DNA of 64,000 nucleotides. Source: Streptococcaceae bacterium. GTDB lineage: Bacteria > Bacillota > Bacilli > Lactobacillales > Streptococcaceae. Below are positions 37,755-46,734 of this stretch, piece after piece. The notes beneath the pieces are model-generated. The model did no database searches. It had not been told where the DNA came from and saw nothing but the letters and a program-made list of their open reading frames with translations. Both the position numbers and the translations under genes were made by a program. The DNA lies in contig CABIZZ010000004.1 in assembly GCA_902363395.1 (NCBI GenBank), forward strand, positions 23,767 through 87,766, written 5' to 3'. Numbering within the stretch: position 1 is the stretch's first letter; the number at the start of each line of letters is the position of its first letter.

Positions 37755-38810
37755 TTAAAGCGTTTCGTCAACTAATCGTCTCACCTTGAAAGGTGCATAA
37801 CCATAGGCTAAAAAGCCTGTGAAAACTAGCAAGGCCAGGACGAGAATTTTCTCTTCAAAGACCAGTAATCCCAGTCCTCCCTCGACAAGAACCACAAACA
37901 AGGTCACCGATTGAACCGTTTGAAGAAGCCCTCGTGTTTTAGCACTGATTTCCAAGGGGAAGAGTCGCGTCAAATATTGATAATCAAAGGCCTTGTAGAG
38001 TCCGAGCAATTGAAAAACAAGTAAATAATTCAAGAGCCCCGCGACGGCTACTGCTACTAGCGTTTGCGGGATGAAAACAAAGACAGCGATTGCTAGTCCT
38101 AATAGACGCAGGCTCATGGAAAACAGATCTCCATTTCTGAGATAAGAACGGAGATACAGATTGTTCCAAGTCTTGGAACTGACTTTCGGAACCATGCTTG
38201 TCAGCTTATCTAAGTAAGCCCGCCGTTTCACGCTGTTGGTCATTCCTTTTACTGTGGTAAAAAGGGAGAAAAATCTTAGAATACTTTGCTTTCTCTGGTT
38301 TTCTAGCTCTACGATTCGCTTCCAATCAAGACCCGCCTGGTTATAGAATCTTTTCCCCTTCCCTTGAAAAACAAGAACCTTCAACAAGAAGAGAATAGCC
38401 AAATAAACCACTACAATGGTAAGAGACAGTCCTAAAGCCAAAGCCAAAGGGACAAATAGGACAAGCACAAGGGTTTGTACAATTCCCCAGAAAATAGTCG
38501 CTCGTAAAATTTGTTGGTTCAAATAGCCTTTCAATTGCTCTTCTTTTGCCAGGAGGAAAATCATGTCTGGCTTCTCAAAATAGGTTGCGATGGAACCAAT
38601 TGGAAGCAGGAGCAAAGGAGCAAGGGCAAGTACAAGGAGGAGGAGGCTCTTATCTTCTGGTAAGGAGCGCAAAAATTGGCTGTACTGAACCGCTAAAAAA
38701 CCTAGAAAGATCAGGAGGAAGAGGACAAAGTGATCATTAAACACATAGCGAGAATATTTCAAGCACTGATTGCGAAAGGTCGTCTTCCTCTTTTGTAAAA
38801 CTTCAATCAT
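37755..38810 (-). CDS. pptB: ABC exporter membrane subunit PptB (EcsB-like)
   Basis: A 351-residue membrane protein with roughly six to eight helices and a central soluble loop (about 150-205), the shape of the EcsB family. The PptAB exporter sends out short hydrophobic peptides such as Rgg-type pheromones in streptococci. The call rests on topology and the adjacent ATPase. It overlaps pptA by 4 bp. Confidence 0.88.
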   Translation of the reverse strand: MIEVLQKRKTTFRNQCLKYSRYVFNDHFVLFLLIFLGFLAVQYSQFLRSLPEDKSLLLLVLALAPLLLLPIGSIATYFEKPDMIFLLAKEEQLKGYLNQQILRATIFWGIVQTLVLVLFVPLALALGLSLTIVVVYLAILFLLKVLVFQGKGKRFYNQAGLDWKRIVELENQRKQSILRFFSLFTTVKGMTNSVKRRAYLDKLTSMVPKVSSKTWNNLYLRSYLRNGDLFSMSLRLLGLAIAVFVFIPQTLVAVAVAGLLNYLLVFQLLGLYKAFDYQYLTRLFPLEISAKTRGLLQTVQSVTLFVVLVEGGLGLLVFEEKILVLALLVFTGFLAYGYAPFKVRRLVDETL

Positions 38811-39538
38811 CGGTCCGCCTCTTTTGTTAGTGCAAGGTAGATTTCATTCAAATCGGCATCTGCCATTCCAAATTCTGTCCGCAAATCCTCTAAAGTCCCC
38901 TGAGCACGGACCTGTCCCTTATGTAGGATGACAAAGGCATCACACATTTTTTCAGCAGAATCCAGAACATGGGTACTCATTAAAATAGATTTCCCCTTCT
39001 CTTTTTCCACCTTCAATAATTGAATTAAATCTGAGATCGCAACTGGATCCAAACCTAAGAAAGGCTCGTCGACAATAAACAAACTTGGATCAACAGCAAA
39101 GGCACAAATAATCATGACCTTTTGTTTCATCCCCTTAGAAAAATGGACAGGAAACCAATCCAATTTTTCCTCTAGTCGAAATTGCTTCAAGAGAGGAGTC
39201 ACACGCGCAAAAACCGCTTCCTGATCCAAGTCATAGGCCATCGCCACTGTTTCAATATGCTCACGCAGGGTTAACTCTTCATATAGGCTAGGGGTTTCTG
39301 GGATATAACCAATTTTTTGGCGATAGGCACCTGGAGAAGTAGCTAAAGTCAAACCGTCGATCCGGATTTCGCCAGCATAGGGACGCAGTAGACCTATAAT
39401 TTCATTAATGGTCGTTGATTTCCCTGCTCCATTCAAGCCAATCAATCCAATTAATTGACCATCGCCAACCTCAAAACTAACATCTTTCAAGACAGGGATA
39501 TTGACATAGCCTCCTGTCAGGTTTTTTATTTCTAACAT
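38807..39538 (-). CDS. pptA: ABC exporter ATPase PptA (EcsA-like)
   Basis: A 243-residue ABC ATPase. Walker A GLNGAGKST is near residues 36-44, the signature region is FSKGMKQKVMII (a degenerate LSGGQ, as in EcsA/CcmA-type exporters), and Walker B is SLFIVDEPFLGLD. It drives PptB. The gene starts the leftward group and diverges from hit with about 67 bp between. Confidence 0.92.
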   Translation of the reverse strand: MLEIKNLTGGYVNIPVLKDVSFEVGDGQLIGLIGLNGAGKSTTINEIIGLLRPYAGEIRIDGLTLATSPGAYRQKIGYIPETPSLYEELTLREHIETVAMAYDLDQEAVFARVTPLLKQFRLEEKLDWFPVHFSKGMKQKVMIICAFAVDPSLFIVDEPFLGLDPVAISDLIQLLKVEKEKGKSILMSTHVLDSAEKMCDAFVILHKGQVRAQGTLEDLRTEFGMADADLNEIYLALTKEADR

Positions 39539-39553
39539 ATTTTCTTAGCTTTC

Positions 39554-39562
39554 TGGTATAAT
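39554..39562 (+). promoter_or_regulatory. Extended -10 promoter of hit
   Basis: TGGTATAAT is a perfect extended -10, 44 nt before the hit ATG. A clear -35 is not seen. Confidence 0.6.
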
Positions 39563-39605
39563 GTTCTTATATTATAACAAAATCTAGCGAAATTGAGGTG
39601 CATTT

Positions 39606-40019
39606 ATGGTTTCGGATTGTATTTTTTGTAAGATTGTTGCCGGAGAAATTCCTGCTTCTAAGGTCTACGAGGATGACCATTTTCTTGCTTTTTTAGATAT
39701 CTCTCAGGTCACTCCAGGCCATACCCTCGTGATTCCAAAAAGACACGCCCGTAATCTATTGGAGATGACACCAGATGAAACAGCTGATCTTTTTAACATC
39801 GTTTCAAGAGTCACCAAAAAAGTGGAAGGTGCTACACAGCCTCAAGGAATGAATATCATTAGTAACATGGAAGAAATTGCGGGTCAGTCTGTCTTCCACA
39901 CCCACGTCCATATTCTTCCACGCTACTCTCAAGAAGACGACCTAAAGATTGATTTCATTGCCCACGAACCTGATTTCGAACACCTTGCCCAATTAGCCAA
40001 GGATATCTCAAACCATTAA
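39606..40019 (+). CDS. hit: HIT-family nucleotide hydrolase
   Basis: A 137-residue histidine-triad protein, with DCIFCKIVAGEIPASKVYED at the start and HTHVHILPR as the HIT motif. Members hydrolyse adenosine phosphoramidates or dinucleotides; the substrate here is not known. The gene diverges from pptA, as in pneumococcus, and is followed 13 bp later by a small gene in the same direction. Confidence 0.94.
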   Translation: MVSDCIFCKIVAGEIPASKVYEDDHFLAFLDISQVTPGHTLVIPKRHARNLLEMTPDETADLFNIVSRVTKKVEGATQPQGMNIISNMEEIAGQSVFHTHVHILPRYSQEDDLKIDFIAHEPDFEHLAQLAKDISNH

Positions 40020-40032
40020 AAAGGAGCTTACT

Positions 40033-40329
40033 ATGAAATTAAGAGATCTATTTTGGTTTGCGACTGGAGCAACCATCAGCTATCAACTTGTTAAAAATCG
40101 TGAACCACTGAAAAATGAATTCAACGAAACCAAACAACTAACGGATGGAATCCAATCAAACCTTTCAAAAATCAAAAAGAATATTGAAATCATCCAAGAG
40201 CAAAGAGTCCTTTTAAATCAACTACTGGAAGACTTTTCCTATAAAGCAAGGGTCTTCTCTCAGCAAGCCAACGCTTCTGTAGAACAAATCCAAACTATTT
40301 GGTCTGAGAAATCTAGCGATCATGAATAA
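40033..40329 (+). CDS. Small coiled-coil protein, unknown function
   Basis: A 98-residue protein with a short hydrophobic N-terminus (LFWFATGATISYQLV) and a long helical, charged remainder rich in Glu, Lys, Asn and Gln with heptad-like spacing (about 25-90). It resembles membrane-tethered YtxH-like stress proteins in shape, but I cannot assign a family. AAGGAGCTTACT before the ATG and the 13-bp gap after hit show it is a real, cotranscribed gene. Confidence 0.75.
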   Translation: MKLRDLFWFATGATISYQLVKNREPLKNEFNETKQLTDGIQSNLSKIKKNIEIIQEQRVLLNQLLEDFSYKARVFSQQANASVEQIQTIWSEKSSDHE

Positions 40330-40331
40330 AC

Positions 40332-40368
40332 AAAAAGGTTTTGAGATAGTCGTCTCAAAACCTTTTTA
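40332..40368. terminator. Bidirectional terminator between the hit unit and lytR
   Basis: A 15-bp perfect stem (AAAAAGGTTTTGAGA and complement, 6-nt loop), T-rich on the right and A-rich on the left. Confidence 0.88.
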
Positions 40369-40387
40369 TTTATAGAAGTATTTGACT

Positions 40388-41557
40388 TTAGTTTCCTCCA
40401 GCACCAGCTACCGTTGTATCCGTATAAGGTGTCACTGTCGGTTGATAGGGTGTCACTGCTTCTGAGCTTACAGAAGTCTCTGGAGCATAGGAAGGATCAT
40501 AATAGCCTCCGCCTGTATCCTGGCTCGCCTCTACTGGACTTTCGCCACTTTCTGATGAAGAAGCTCCCCCAGTTTCGTCGCCATCCAATAGAACGGCACT
40601 TGTTTTGAGCTTGCTTAAAGGTGATAAGCCCAAACTTTTACGCAAGATATTCTGCATCTTCAGCAGGTGCTCTGAAGTAACGATTTGGTAACTTCCGCCA
40701 TCCGCTAGGGTGGCATCTTCCCCTTTCAACTGTTCCATACGGATGTTCTTCAAGGCATCTCGATAACCCATCAACTGCATCAAGCTATTCGTATCCAAGG
40801 AGATATTGGTCTGCATATTATCACTAACCGCTTCAATAATTCCTTGATAGTTGCTCAAACCGTCCAGAGTCAATACTTTCTTGATGATCTTTTCGATAAC
40901 TTCCCGTTGTCGTTTTTGACGGCCATAGTCTCCTTCTGGATCTTGATAACGCATCCGTGAATATACCAAGGCTTGCTCTCCATCAATCTCTTGACGACCA
41001 GGTGGAATTTTCGCTGTGTATTCCGGTTCATTTTCTTCGATTGAAATATCAAAATCAAATGGATTGTTTACCGTGATACCACCGACCTTATCAACCAGTT
41101 GGACGAGACCTTTCATATTGATCATCGCATAACGGTCAATATGAATATTCATCAAATCTTGGATGGTTTCAATGGCCAACTCTGCCCCACCTTGAGCATA
41201 AGCCGCATTCAGCTTCGCTTGGACAGTTTCTCCATCCTGCGTGATATTGGTCAAGATATCCCGTTCCAAACTCATAATCGTTGTTTCACGCGTCTGTGGA
41301 TTCACCGTCACCAGAATCATGGTATCACTGTTTCCTACCCACTGATCCTCTCTTGAGCCTGATCCAGTATCAACCCCCATGAGCAAGATGGTCATCGGTT
41401 TGTTTTCTGCAATGACATTATTTTCACCGCCAATGCCTTTAAAGGTCTTACCCAATGTATTTGTCGACTGATTGAGAATGGTCAGCCCATAGGCTCCAAG
41501 CCCGATTGTCGTTACAGCTAACAAACTAAAAAACATTAATAGAATTTTTTTAATCAT
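40388..41557 (-). CDS. lytR: LytR-CpsA-Psr family glycopolymer ligase (LytR/BrpA)
   Basis: A 389-residue membrane-anchored protein: a short cytoplasmic start, one helix (about 5-27), then the LCP domain with MTILLMGVDTGSG, NSDTMILVTVNPQTRETTIMSLERD and YSRMRYQDPEGDYGRQKRQREV, the pyrophosphate-binding Arg/Asp set. LCP proteins transfer teichoic acid or capsule chains from lipid carriers to peptidoglycan. The tail (about 325-389) is Ser/Thr/Tyr/Gly-rich and low in complexity. tsaE-acetyltransferase-lytR, each overlapping by 4 bp, is the standard streptococcal operon (lytR in pneumococcus, brpA in S. mutans). Confidence 0.93.
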   Translation of the reverse strand: MIKKILLMFFSLLAVTTIGLGAYGLTILNQSTNTLGKTFKGIGGENNVIAENKPMTILLMGVDTGSGSREDQWVGNSDTMILVTVNPQTRETTIMSLERDILTNITQDGETVQAKLNAAYAQGGAELAIETIQDLMNIHIDRYAMINMKGLVQLVDKVGGITVNNPFDFDISIEENEPEYTAKIPPGRQEIDGEQALVYSRMRYQDPEGDYGRQKRQREVIEKIIKKVLTLDGLSNYQGIIEAVSDNMQTNISLDTNSLMQLMGYRDALKNIRMEQLKGEDATLADGGSYQIVTSEHLLKMQNILRKSLGLSPLSKLKTSAVLLDGDETGGASSSESGESPVEASQDTGGGYYDPSYAPETSVSSEAVTPYQPTVTPYTDTTVAGAGGN

Positions 41558-42093
41558 AGATTCTGTCCATCTATCAGTTTGCCCATTAGGTAAACATCCA
41601 GATATTCCCCTTCCTTGTATACGCCCCTCTTGCGGAGACCTTCAATTTCAAATCCTAGCGTTTGGTAGAGATGGATGGCCCGTTCATTTCGAACTTGGAC
41701 ACTGAGGTCTAACTTCCGAAGGAGGTTGGTACCTTCTGCCCATGCGATTCCTTCTTCTAGGAGAATACGACCCAAGCCTTTATTCCAATAAGCCTTCCGA
41801 ACAACGATAAAGAGATCTCCAATATGACGCAAGGACCTGTTTTGATCCGCTGCAATATTTAAGACACCTACCAGATCCTCACCCAAGTATAATAAGAGAC
41901 ATAATTGATTGTCTGTTTGTCCTTGTGTTTCAGCAAATATTTCCAACTCTTGCTTGGTCATCCCAAGCCCTTCTGGAGCCAAGGTCATGAACTCAGATTC
42001 AGTCGCTACAGCTTTAAAAAAGTCGAGTAAACGTTCTGCATCCGAAGCCTCAGCCTCTTTTAAAAAGAGATCCAATACCTGTTCCATCTTCAA
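41554..42093 (-). CDS. GNAT acetyltransferase in the tsaE-lytR operon
   Basis: A 179-residue GNAT protein. The acetyl-CoA loop is in VRKAYWNKGLGRILLEEGIAWA and the C-terminal part VQVRNERAIHLYQTLGFEIEGLRKRG is typical of the family. The substrate is unknown. It overlaps both neighbours by 4 bp, and the placement between tsaE and lytR is conserved in streptococci. Confidence 0.88.
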   Translation of the reverse strand: MKMEQVLDLFLKEAEASDAERLLDFFKAVATESEFMTLAPEGLGMTKQELEIFAETQGQTDNQLCLLLYLGEDLVGVLNIAADQNRSLRHIGDLFIVVRKAYWNKGLGRILLEEGIAWAEGTNLLRKLDLSVQVRNERAIHLYQTLGFEIEGLRKRGVYKEGEYLDVYLMGKLIDGQNL

Positions 42094-42539
42094 GCTCCTA
42101 CAGAAGTTAGAAATGAGTCCTTTAATTGTTCTGCACGTTCACCGACAGCTGACAAGCGTATCTCACGTCCGTCGCCGTCCTTGAGCAGTTCAACCTTTAA
42201 ATATCCAGCAGGAAGACTGGTCTCTAGCAATTCTCCCCACTCAATAACGGTCACCCCTTCACCAAATAAAAAGTCATCCAAATCAATCGAATCTGGATCA
42301 TCTCCAATACGATAGACATCCAAGTGATACAAGGGTAAACGACCTTCATATTCTCTCACGATAGTATAAGTGGGACTTTTGATCATCTGACGAATATCCA
42401 ACCCTTGAGCAAGGCCTTTTGTAAAGGTTGTTTTCCCTGCACCCAGATCTCCCGTCAGAATCACGACATCCTGTTTTTCTAATCGTTGACCCAACTGTTT
42501 TCCAAGGGACATCAACTCTTGTTCATTTTGACTTTTCAT
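42090..42539 (-). CDS. tsaE: tRNA t6A biosynthesis ATPase TsaE
   Basis: A 149-residue P-loop protein with Walker A LTGDLGAGKTTFTKGLAQGL near residues 29-48, SPTYTIVREYEG, and YHLDVYRIGD. TsaE works with TsaB, TsaD and TsaC to make threonylcarbamoyladenosine at tRNA position 37. It is first in the tsaE-acetyltransferase-lytR unit. Confidence 0.96.
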   Translation of the reverse strand: MKSQNEQELMSLGKQLGQRLEKQDVVILTGDLGAGKTTFTKGLAQGLDIRQMIKSPTYTIVREYEGRLPLYHLDVYRIGDDPDSIDLDDFLFGEGVTVIEWGELLETSLPAGYLKVELLKDGDGREIRLSAVGERAEQLKDSFLTSVGA

Positions 42540-42617
42540 TCCTCCATTATACCAAAAATAATTGATTATTGCCCACTATTTTTAGTCGATCAACCTCCTG
42601 CCTCACATGAGACAATC

Positions 42618-42648
42618 AAAAAAAGCTTGGACTTTTTGTCCAAGCTTT
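42618..42648 (-). terminator. Terminator downstream of the purine permease gene
   Basis: An 11-bp perfect stem AAAGCTTGGAC with its complement (5-nt loop), followed on the minus strand by seven T. Confidence 0.85.
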
Positions 42649-42662
42649 CCTCTATGTTCATT

Positions 42663-44084
42663 CTAATGCAAGGCCATACTGATAAAGTTCAAGATAAACA
42701 AGGCATCTAAAATCCAAATCATACTGTGAACTTCTTTGGCTTCACCTTTGACCAATTTGGTTACTGTATAGGTAATAAAACCTGCTGCAATCCCATTTGT
42801 GATGGAATAGCTGAATCCCATAAAGATAGAGGTAAAGAAGGCTGGTACAGCTTCTGCCATATCATCCCAATGGATGTTTTTCAAGCTACTTAACATCATG
42901 ATCCCAACGATGATTAAAATCGGTGCTGTCGCTGCAGTTGGTACGATGGCAAGAAGAGGACTAAAGATACTTGACACTGCAAAACAGAGGGCTACTACAA
43001 GGGCTGTCAGACCAGTCCGTCCACCAGCTCCGATACCCGCAGCTGACTCAACATAAGTCGTCACATTTGAAGTACCTGCAATGGCACCAACAGATGTCGC
43101 TACAAGGTCTGAATAAAGGGCCTTATCCAATTTAGCAGATTGGTGATTTTCACCATTTGTGGCAACAATACCAACTTTTTCACCAGTTCCAATCAAGGTA
43201 CCAATCGTATCAAAGATATCTGTCAATGAGAAAGCGAGGATGGCCATCAAGGTTTCAGGAAGACGAGAAGTATTGGTAATCAAGGAACCTAATCCTTCTG
43301 AACCAAGTGCAGCTCCAAAAATTTTCCCAAGATCGTTGACAGCTGCTCCAAGATGGGTACTACCAAAGTCAATCGTTGAAAGATCAACAATGCCAAATAC
43401 AATACCAAGGATTGTTGTCGTAAGGATAGAAAGGATAATTCCTCCTTTAATGCCCTTGATGACAAAGAAAACAGTAATGGCTAAGCCAGCCAAGGCAAGG
43501 AGGACTGTCGGACTATTGAAACTAACAAGTCCTGGGACCGCTGCAGAATTTGCTGTAATCGCTGCATTCGCTTTGTCAGCCCCTTCTCCTGCCACCGTAT
43601 AGGTATGCGGATCAATCGAAAACTTCAACAAGCCAGCATTTTTAATTCCAACATAGGCTAAGAAAATTCCGATACCAGCTGAAATAGCTGAACGCAAAGC
43701 ATTTGGAATTGACTCAATAATCATTTTCCGAACATTAGTTAATGTGATAACCAAGGAAATTAATCCACAAATAAAGACCATTCCCAAGGCTTCTTTCCAA
43801 GAATAGCCCATCCCAAATACCACTGTAAAGGTAAAGAAGGCATTCAAGCCCATTCCTGGTGCTTGGGCATAAGGCAGGTTCGCGTAGAAAGCCATCATAA
43901 GAGTCCCAACGACTGACCCAATAATGGTTGCCAGAAATACTCCTTGAGCAGGCATTCCTGTTTGGGAGAGCATTTGAGGGTTTACAAATAAGATATAAGA
44001 CATGGCAAAGAAGGTCGTTAAACCAGCTAATACCTCTGTACGAACCGTCGTTCCGTGTTCAGATAGTTTGAAAAACTTATCCAT
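42663..44084 (-). CDS. NCS2/AzgA-family purine permease (hypoxanthine/guanine type)
   Basis: A 473-residue permease with about 12-14 membrane helices. The start MDKFFKLSEHGTTVRTEVLAGLTTFFAMSYI and the motifs MPAQGVFLATIIGS, PYAQAPGMGLNAFFTFTV and FSLTDIFDTIGTLIGTGEK belong to the AzgA-like branch (PbuG/PbuO) that imports guanine and hypoxanthine. The exact base is not readable. It stands alone, divergent from the HAD gene. A weak PurBox-like ACGAACAAT lies upstream on the plus strand near 44132. Confidence 0.9.
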   Translation of the reverse strand: MDKFFKLSEHGTTVRTEVLAGLTTFFAMSYILFVNPQMLSQTGMPAQGVFLATIIGSVVGTLMMAFYANLPYAQAPGMGLNAFFTFTVVFGMGYSWKEALGMVFICGLISLVITLTNVRKMIIESIPNALRSAISAGIGIFLAYVGIKNAGLLKFSIDPHTYTVAGEGADKANAAITANSAAVPGLVSFNSPTVLLALAGLAITVFFVIKGIKGGIILSILTTTILGIVFGIVDLSTIDFGSTHLGAAVNDLGKIFGAALGSEGLGSLITNTSRLPETLMAILAFSLTDIFDTIGTLIGTGEKVGIVATNGENHQSAKLDKALYSDLVATSVGAIAGTSNVTTYVESAAGIGAGGRTGLTALVVALCFAVSSIFSPLLAIVPTAATAPILIIVGIMMLSSLKNIHWDDMAEAVPAFFTSIFMGFSYSITNGIAAGFITYTVTKLVKGEAKEVHSMIWILDALFILNFISMALH

Positions 44085-44128
44085 TTTTCCAATAAACTCC
44101 TTAAAAAAATAAATCTGCTCGCGACTTA

Positions 44129-44140
44129 ATCACGAACAAT
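44129..44140. promoter_or_regulatory. Possible PurBox-like site upstream of the purine permease gene
   Basis: The plus strand reads ATCACGAACAAT, a two-mismatch match to the PurR box AWWWCCGAACWWT. It is 45-56 bp upstream of the permease start. Function fits, but boxes normally occur in pairs and no second copy is seen. Confidence 0.3.
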
Positions 44141-44336
44141 ACAAATATTTTATCAAATATCATTCACTTTTACAAGAGATTCATCTGGATAATCTTTTGT
44201 GCCACATCATTTACTATTCGAAAAACTGAAATTTTCCTGTTTATCTGGTATAATGGTAGCATTCTTCTTAAAATATGGCACTTCTATACTCCTCATTTAG
44301 AGTAAGAAAAACCATACAAATGAAAGGAATCTTCCT

Positions 44337-45149
44337 ATGAATAAAAAACTAATCGCTGTCGATTTAGATGGCACCTTATTAAATTCTGAGAGCAAATTAT
44401 CGCCTTATACGATTGAAACCATCCAGAAAGTCAGTGAACAAGGTCACCGGGTCATTATTACAACTGGGCGTCCCTATCGAATGGCAGATCACATCTATAA
44501 GGAATTGGGATTGGAAAGTCCCATGATTAACTTTAACGGCGCTCTCACTCATATTCCAAATAAAAAATGGTCAAAAGAACTATCCATGACCCTTGATAAA
44601 AAATACCTCCTAGATATGGTCGAGAGAGAAAATGACATCCAGGCGGACTTTATAGCTGGAGAGTATCGCAATAAGTTCTATGTCACCCACACCTACCACC
44701 ATACTATTGATCCCGCCTTATTTGGGGTTTCTAAAATCTCCTCCAAAACAAAATTCGAAGCTCGTAAAGTTACCGAAAACCCAAACGCCATCCTCTTTCA
44801 AACACGCGCTGAAGATAAGTATGCTTTAGCCGAAGAAATGCGTGATTACTACCATCACGAGCTAGAAATCAATAGCTGGGGTGGTCCCCTCAACATTCTG
44901 GAATGTGCTCCAAAAGGCGTCAATAAGGCCTTTGCCCTCAACTATCTCCTCGAGACTTACGGACTTGATCGGAAAAACCTGATCGCCTTTGGAGACGAAC
45001 AAAATGATACTGACATGTTGGCTTTCGCAGGAACTGGTTATGCAATGAAAAACGCCAATCCTGTTCTCCTCCCCTATGCCGATAAACAAACCGAGTATAC
45101 AAATGATCAGGACGGCGTTGCTCGTCAACTAGAAAAACTCTTCCTATAA
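44337..45149 (+). CDS. Cof-type HAD phosphatase
   Basis: A 270-residue HAD hydrolase of the Cof/YidA subfamily. Motif I is AVDLDGTLLNSES (nucleophile Asp), motif II TTGRP, and motif IV FGDEQNDTDMLAFAG; the C2 cap lies between. Such enzymes dephosphorylate sugar phosphates or cofactors; the substrate is not readable. GAAAGGAATC precedes the ATG and TGGTATAAT at 44247-44255 is a likely extended -10. It is followed by a terminator. Confidence 0.92.
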   Translation: MNKKLIAVDLDGTLLNSESKLSPYTIETIQKVSEQGHRVIITTGRPYRMADHIYKELGLESPMINFNGALTHIPNKKWSKELSMTLDKKYLLDMVERENDIQADFIAGEYRNKFYVTHTYHHTIDPALFGVSKISSKTKFEARKVTENPNAILFQTRAEDKYALAEEMRDYYHHELEINSWGGPLNILECAPKGVNKAFALNYLLETYGLDRKNLIAFGDEQNDTDMLAFAGTGYAMKNANPVLLPYADKQTEYTNDQDGVARQLEKLFL

Positions 45150-45161
45150 ATAAAGAGAATT

Positions 45162-45200
45162 GCTTGAATCACCTTTTACAAGAAAGGATTCAAGCTTTTT
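45162..45200 (+). terminator. Terminator of the HAD phosphatase gene
   Basis: GCTTGAATC and GATTCAAGC form a 9-bp stem, followed by TTTTTGTTTTC. Confidence 0.8.
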
Positions 45201-45263
45201 GTTTTCTCAAACATACGGAACCTTATAGAGACTTTTTCTGAAAACAATTTAACTGGTTAAGTT

Positions 45264-45278
45264 TATTTTCAGAAAATT
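45264..45278. promoter_or_regulatory. CodY box upstream of adhP
   Basis: TATTTTCAGAAAATT matches the CodY consensus AATTTTCWGAAAATT in 14 of 15 positions. It is just upstream of the cre site and the presumed promoter of adhP. Confidence 0.65.
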
Positions 45279-45282
45279 TTCT

Positions 45283-45298
45283 ATGTAAACGCTTGCTA
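45283..45298. promoter_or_regulatory. cre site at the adhP promoter
   Basis: CTATGTAAACGCTTGC contains TGTAAACGCTTGCT, close to the CcpA operator consensus TGWAARCGYTWNCW. It overlaps TTGCTA (45294-45299), a candidate -35 for a TAAAAT -10 at 45316-45321 with a 16-bp spacer, so CcpA would repress adhP in glucose. Confidence 0.65.
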
Positions 45299-45438
45299 AC
45301 TGATAAAGTTTGTGATAAAATTAATATAACAAAAATAAAAAAGGAGCCTAGCTCGTTTCATACGATAATGATTCAAGTGATGTTACTTCTCGTTTTATTA
45401 CCGTCTCTAATTCAACTAAGCTCTTGAGGAGGAAAACT

Positions 45439-46461
45439 ATGAAAGCTGTTGTTGTAAATCCAGAAGGTACCGGTGTTGAAATCGTTGCAAACAAGGAGAT
45501 GCGCCCATTAGAAACAGGGGAAGCTCTTGTTCAAATCGAATACTGTGGTGTCTGCCACACGGACTTGCACGTTGCTCACGGAGACTTCGGTAAAGTTCCA
45601 GGCCGTGTTCTTGGACACGAAGGAATCGGGATGGTTAAAGAACTTGCTCCAGATGTGACAAGTTTAAAAGTTGGTGACCGTGTCAGTGTTGCTTGGTTCT
45701 TCGAAGGATGTGGTACTTGTGAATACTGTACAACTGGACGCGAAACTCTTTGCCGTACTGTAAAAAATGCTGGTTACTCTGTTGATGGAGGAATGGCTGA
45801 ACAATGTATCGTAACTGCAGACTACGCAGTGAAAGTACCTGAAGGATTAGATCCAGCCCAAGCTTCTTCTATTACGTGTGCAGGCGTTACCACTTACAAA
45901 GCTATCAAAGAAGCCAAAGCTGAACCAGGACAATGGATCGTTATCTATGGAGCTGGTGGACTTGGAAACTTGGCTGTTCAATATGCTAAGAAAGTCTTCA
46001 ACGCACATGTCATCGCTGTCGATATCAACAATGATAAACTAGAATTGGCAAAAGAAGTTGGTGCAGACTTTGTCATCAACGGTCGCGAAGTTGAAGATGT
46101 CCCAGGATTGATCAAAGAAAAAACAAATGGTGGAGCTCACTCTGCTGTCGTAACAGCTGTTTCTAAAGTAGCTTTCAACCAAGCAGTAGATTCTGTTCGT
46201 GCAGGTGGCCGCGTGATCGCAGTTGGTCTTCCTTCTGAAATGATGGACCTCAGCATTGTGAAAACGGTATTAGATGGTATCCAAGTCATCGGTTCTCTTG
46301 TAGGAACTCGTAAAGACTTGGAAGAAGCCTTCCAATTTGGGGCAGAAGGCTTGGTAGTCCCTGTCGTTCAAAAACGTCCAGTAGAAGATGCTGTCAAAGT
46401 CTTTGACGAAATGGAAGCCGGAACCATTCAAGGACGTATGGTACTTGACTTCACCAACTAA
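45439..46461 (+). CDS. adhP: Zinc-dependent alcohol dehydrogenase AdhP
   Basis: A 340-residue medium-chain dehydrogenase. The catalytic zinc site is formed by [13 protein letters not shown] (Cys38 region), GHEGIGMV and a later Cys; the structural zinc cysteines are in [15 protein letters not shown]. The NAD site is [13 protein letters not shown] with VDINNDK. It interconverts ethanol and acetaldehyde, using NAD(H). The start at 45439 follows GAGGAGGAAAACT. CodY-like and cre sites upstream suggest it is off in rich, sugar-replete conditions. It ends at a strong terminator. Confidence 0.96.
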   Translation: MKAVVVNPEGTGVEIVANKEMRPLETGEALVQIEYCGVCHTDLHVAHGDFGKVPGRVLGHEGIGMVKELAPDVTSLKVGDRVSVAWFFEGCGTCEYCTTGRETLCRTVKNAGYSVDGGMAEQCIVTADYAVKVPEGLDPAQASSITCAGVTTYKAIKEAKAEPGQWIVIYGAGGLGNLAVQYAKKVFNAHVIAVDINNDKLELAKEVGADFVINGREVEDVPGLIKEKTNGGAHSAVVTAVSKVAFNQAVDSVRAGGRVIAVGLPSEMMDLSIVKTVLDGIQVIGSLVGTRKDLEEAFQFGAEGLVVPVVQKRPVEDAVKVFDEMEAGTIQGRMVLDFTN

Positions 46462-46477
46462 TCAACTCAACCTATTA

Positions 46478-46505
46478 GACCAGCCCAAATGGGCTGGTCT
46501 TTTTA
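46478..46505 (+). terminator. Terminator of adhP
   Basis: GACCAGCCC, AAAT loop, GGGCTGGTC, then TTTTTAG: a GC-rich 9-bp stem with T-run. Confidence 0.88.
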
Positions 46506-46730
46506 GTTTCTCACAAACAGGACCTGCAAGTGGTTGCTATATTTTTATTTTACCTATTAGAAGTTACTACTACTCTTTTCAGAAACATAGAATCCCCTTC
46601 GTTCCCCTCTTGTCAAGGAATTCCAAAGGATTTTCGAATTTTATAGCCAAATAAGTCTGCTAGCAAGCGACCTCAGATGTTAACAATTTAATATATTAAA
46701 GACTCTCTTTTTCCTTTAATTTAGTATTGA
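46506..46730. other. Gap between adhP and the manLMN promoter, nothing recognised
   Basis: About 225 bp of AT-rich sequence. I see no credible reading frame with ribosome binding site, no strong hairpin and no recognised operator before the man promoter begins at 46735. Confidence 0.5.
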
Positions 46731-46734
46731 AAAA

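Noticed and set aside
45368..45427. A 19-codon leucine-rich reading frame directly before adhP, looking like a leader peptide.
   Set aside because: No ribosome binding site at a useful distance (the AAGGAG is more than 20 nt upstream) and no terminator/antiterminator pair follows, so attenuation is not supported.
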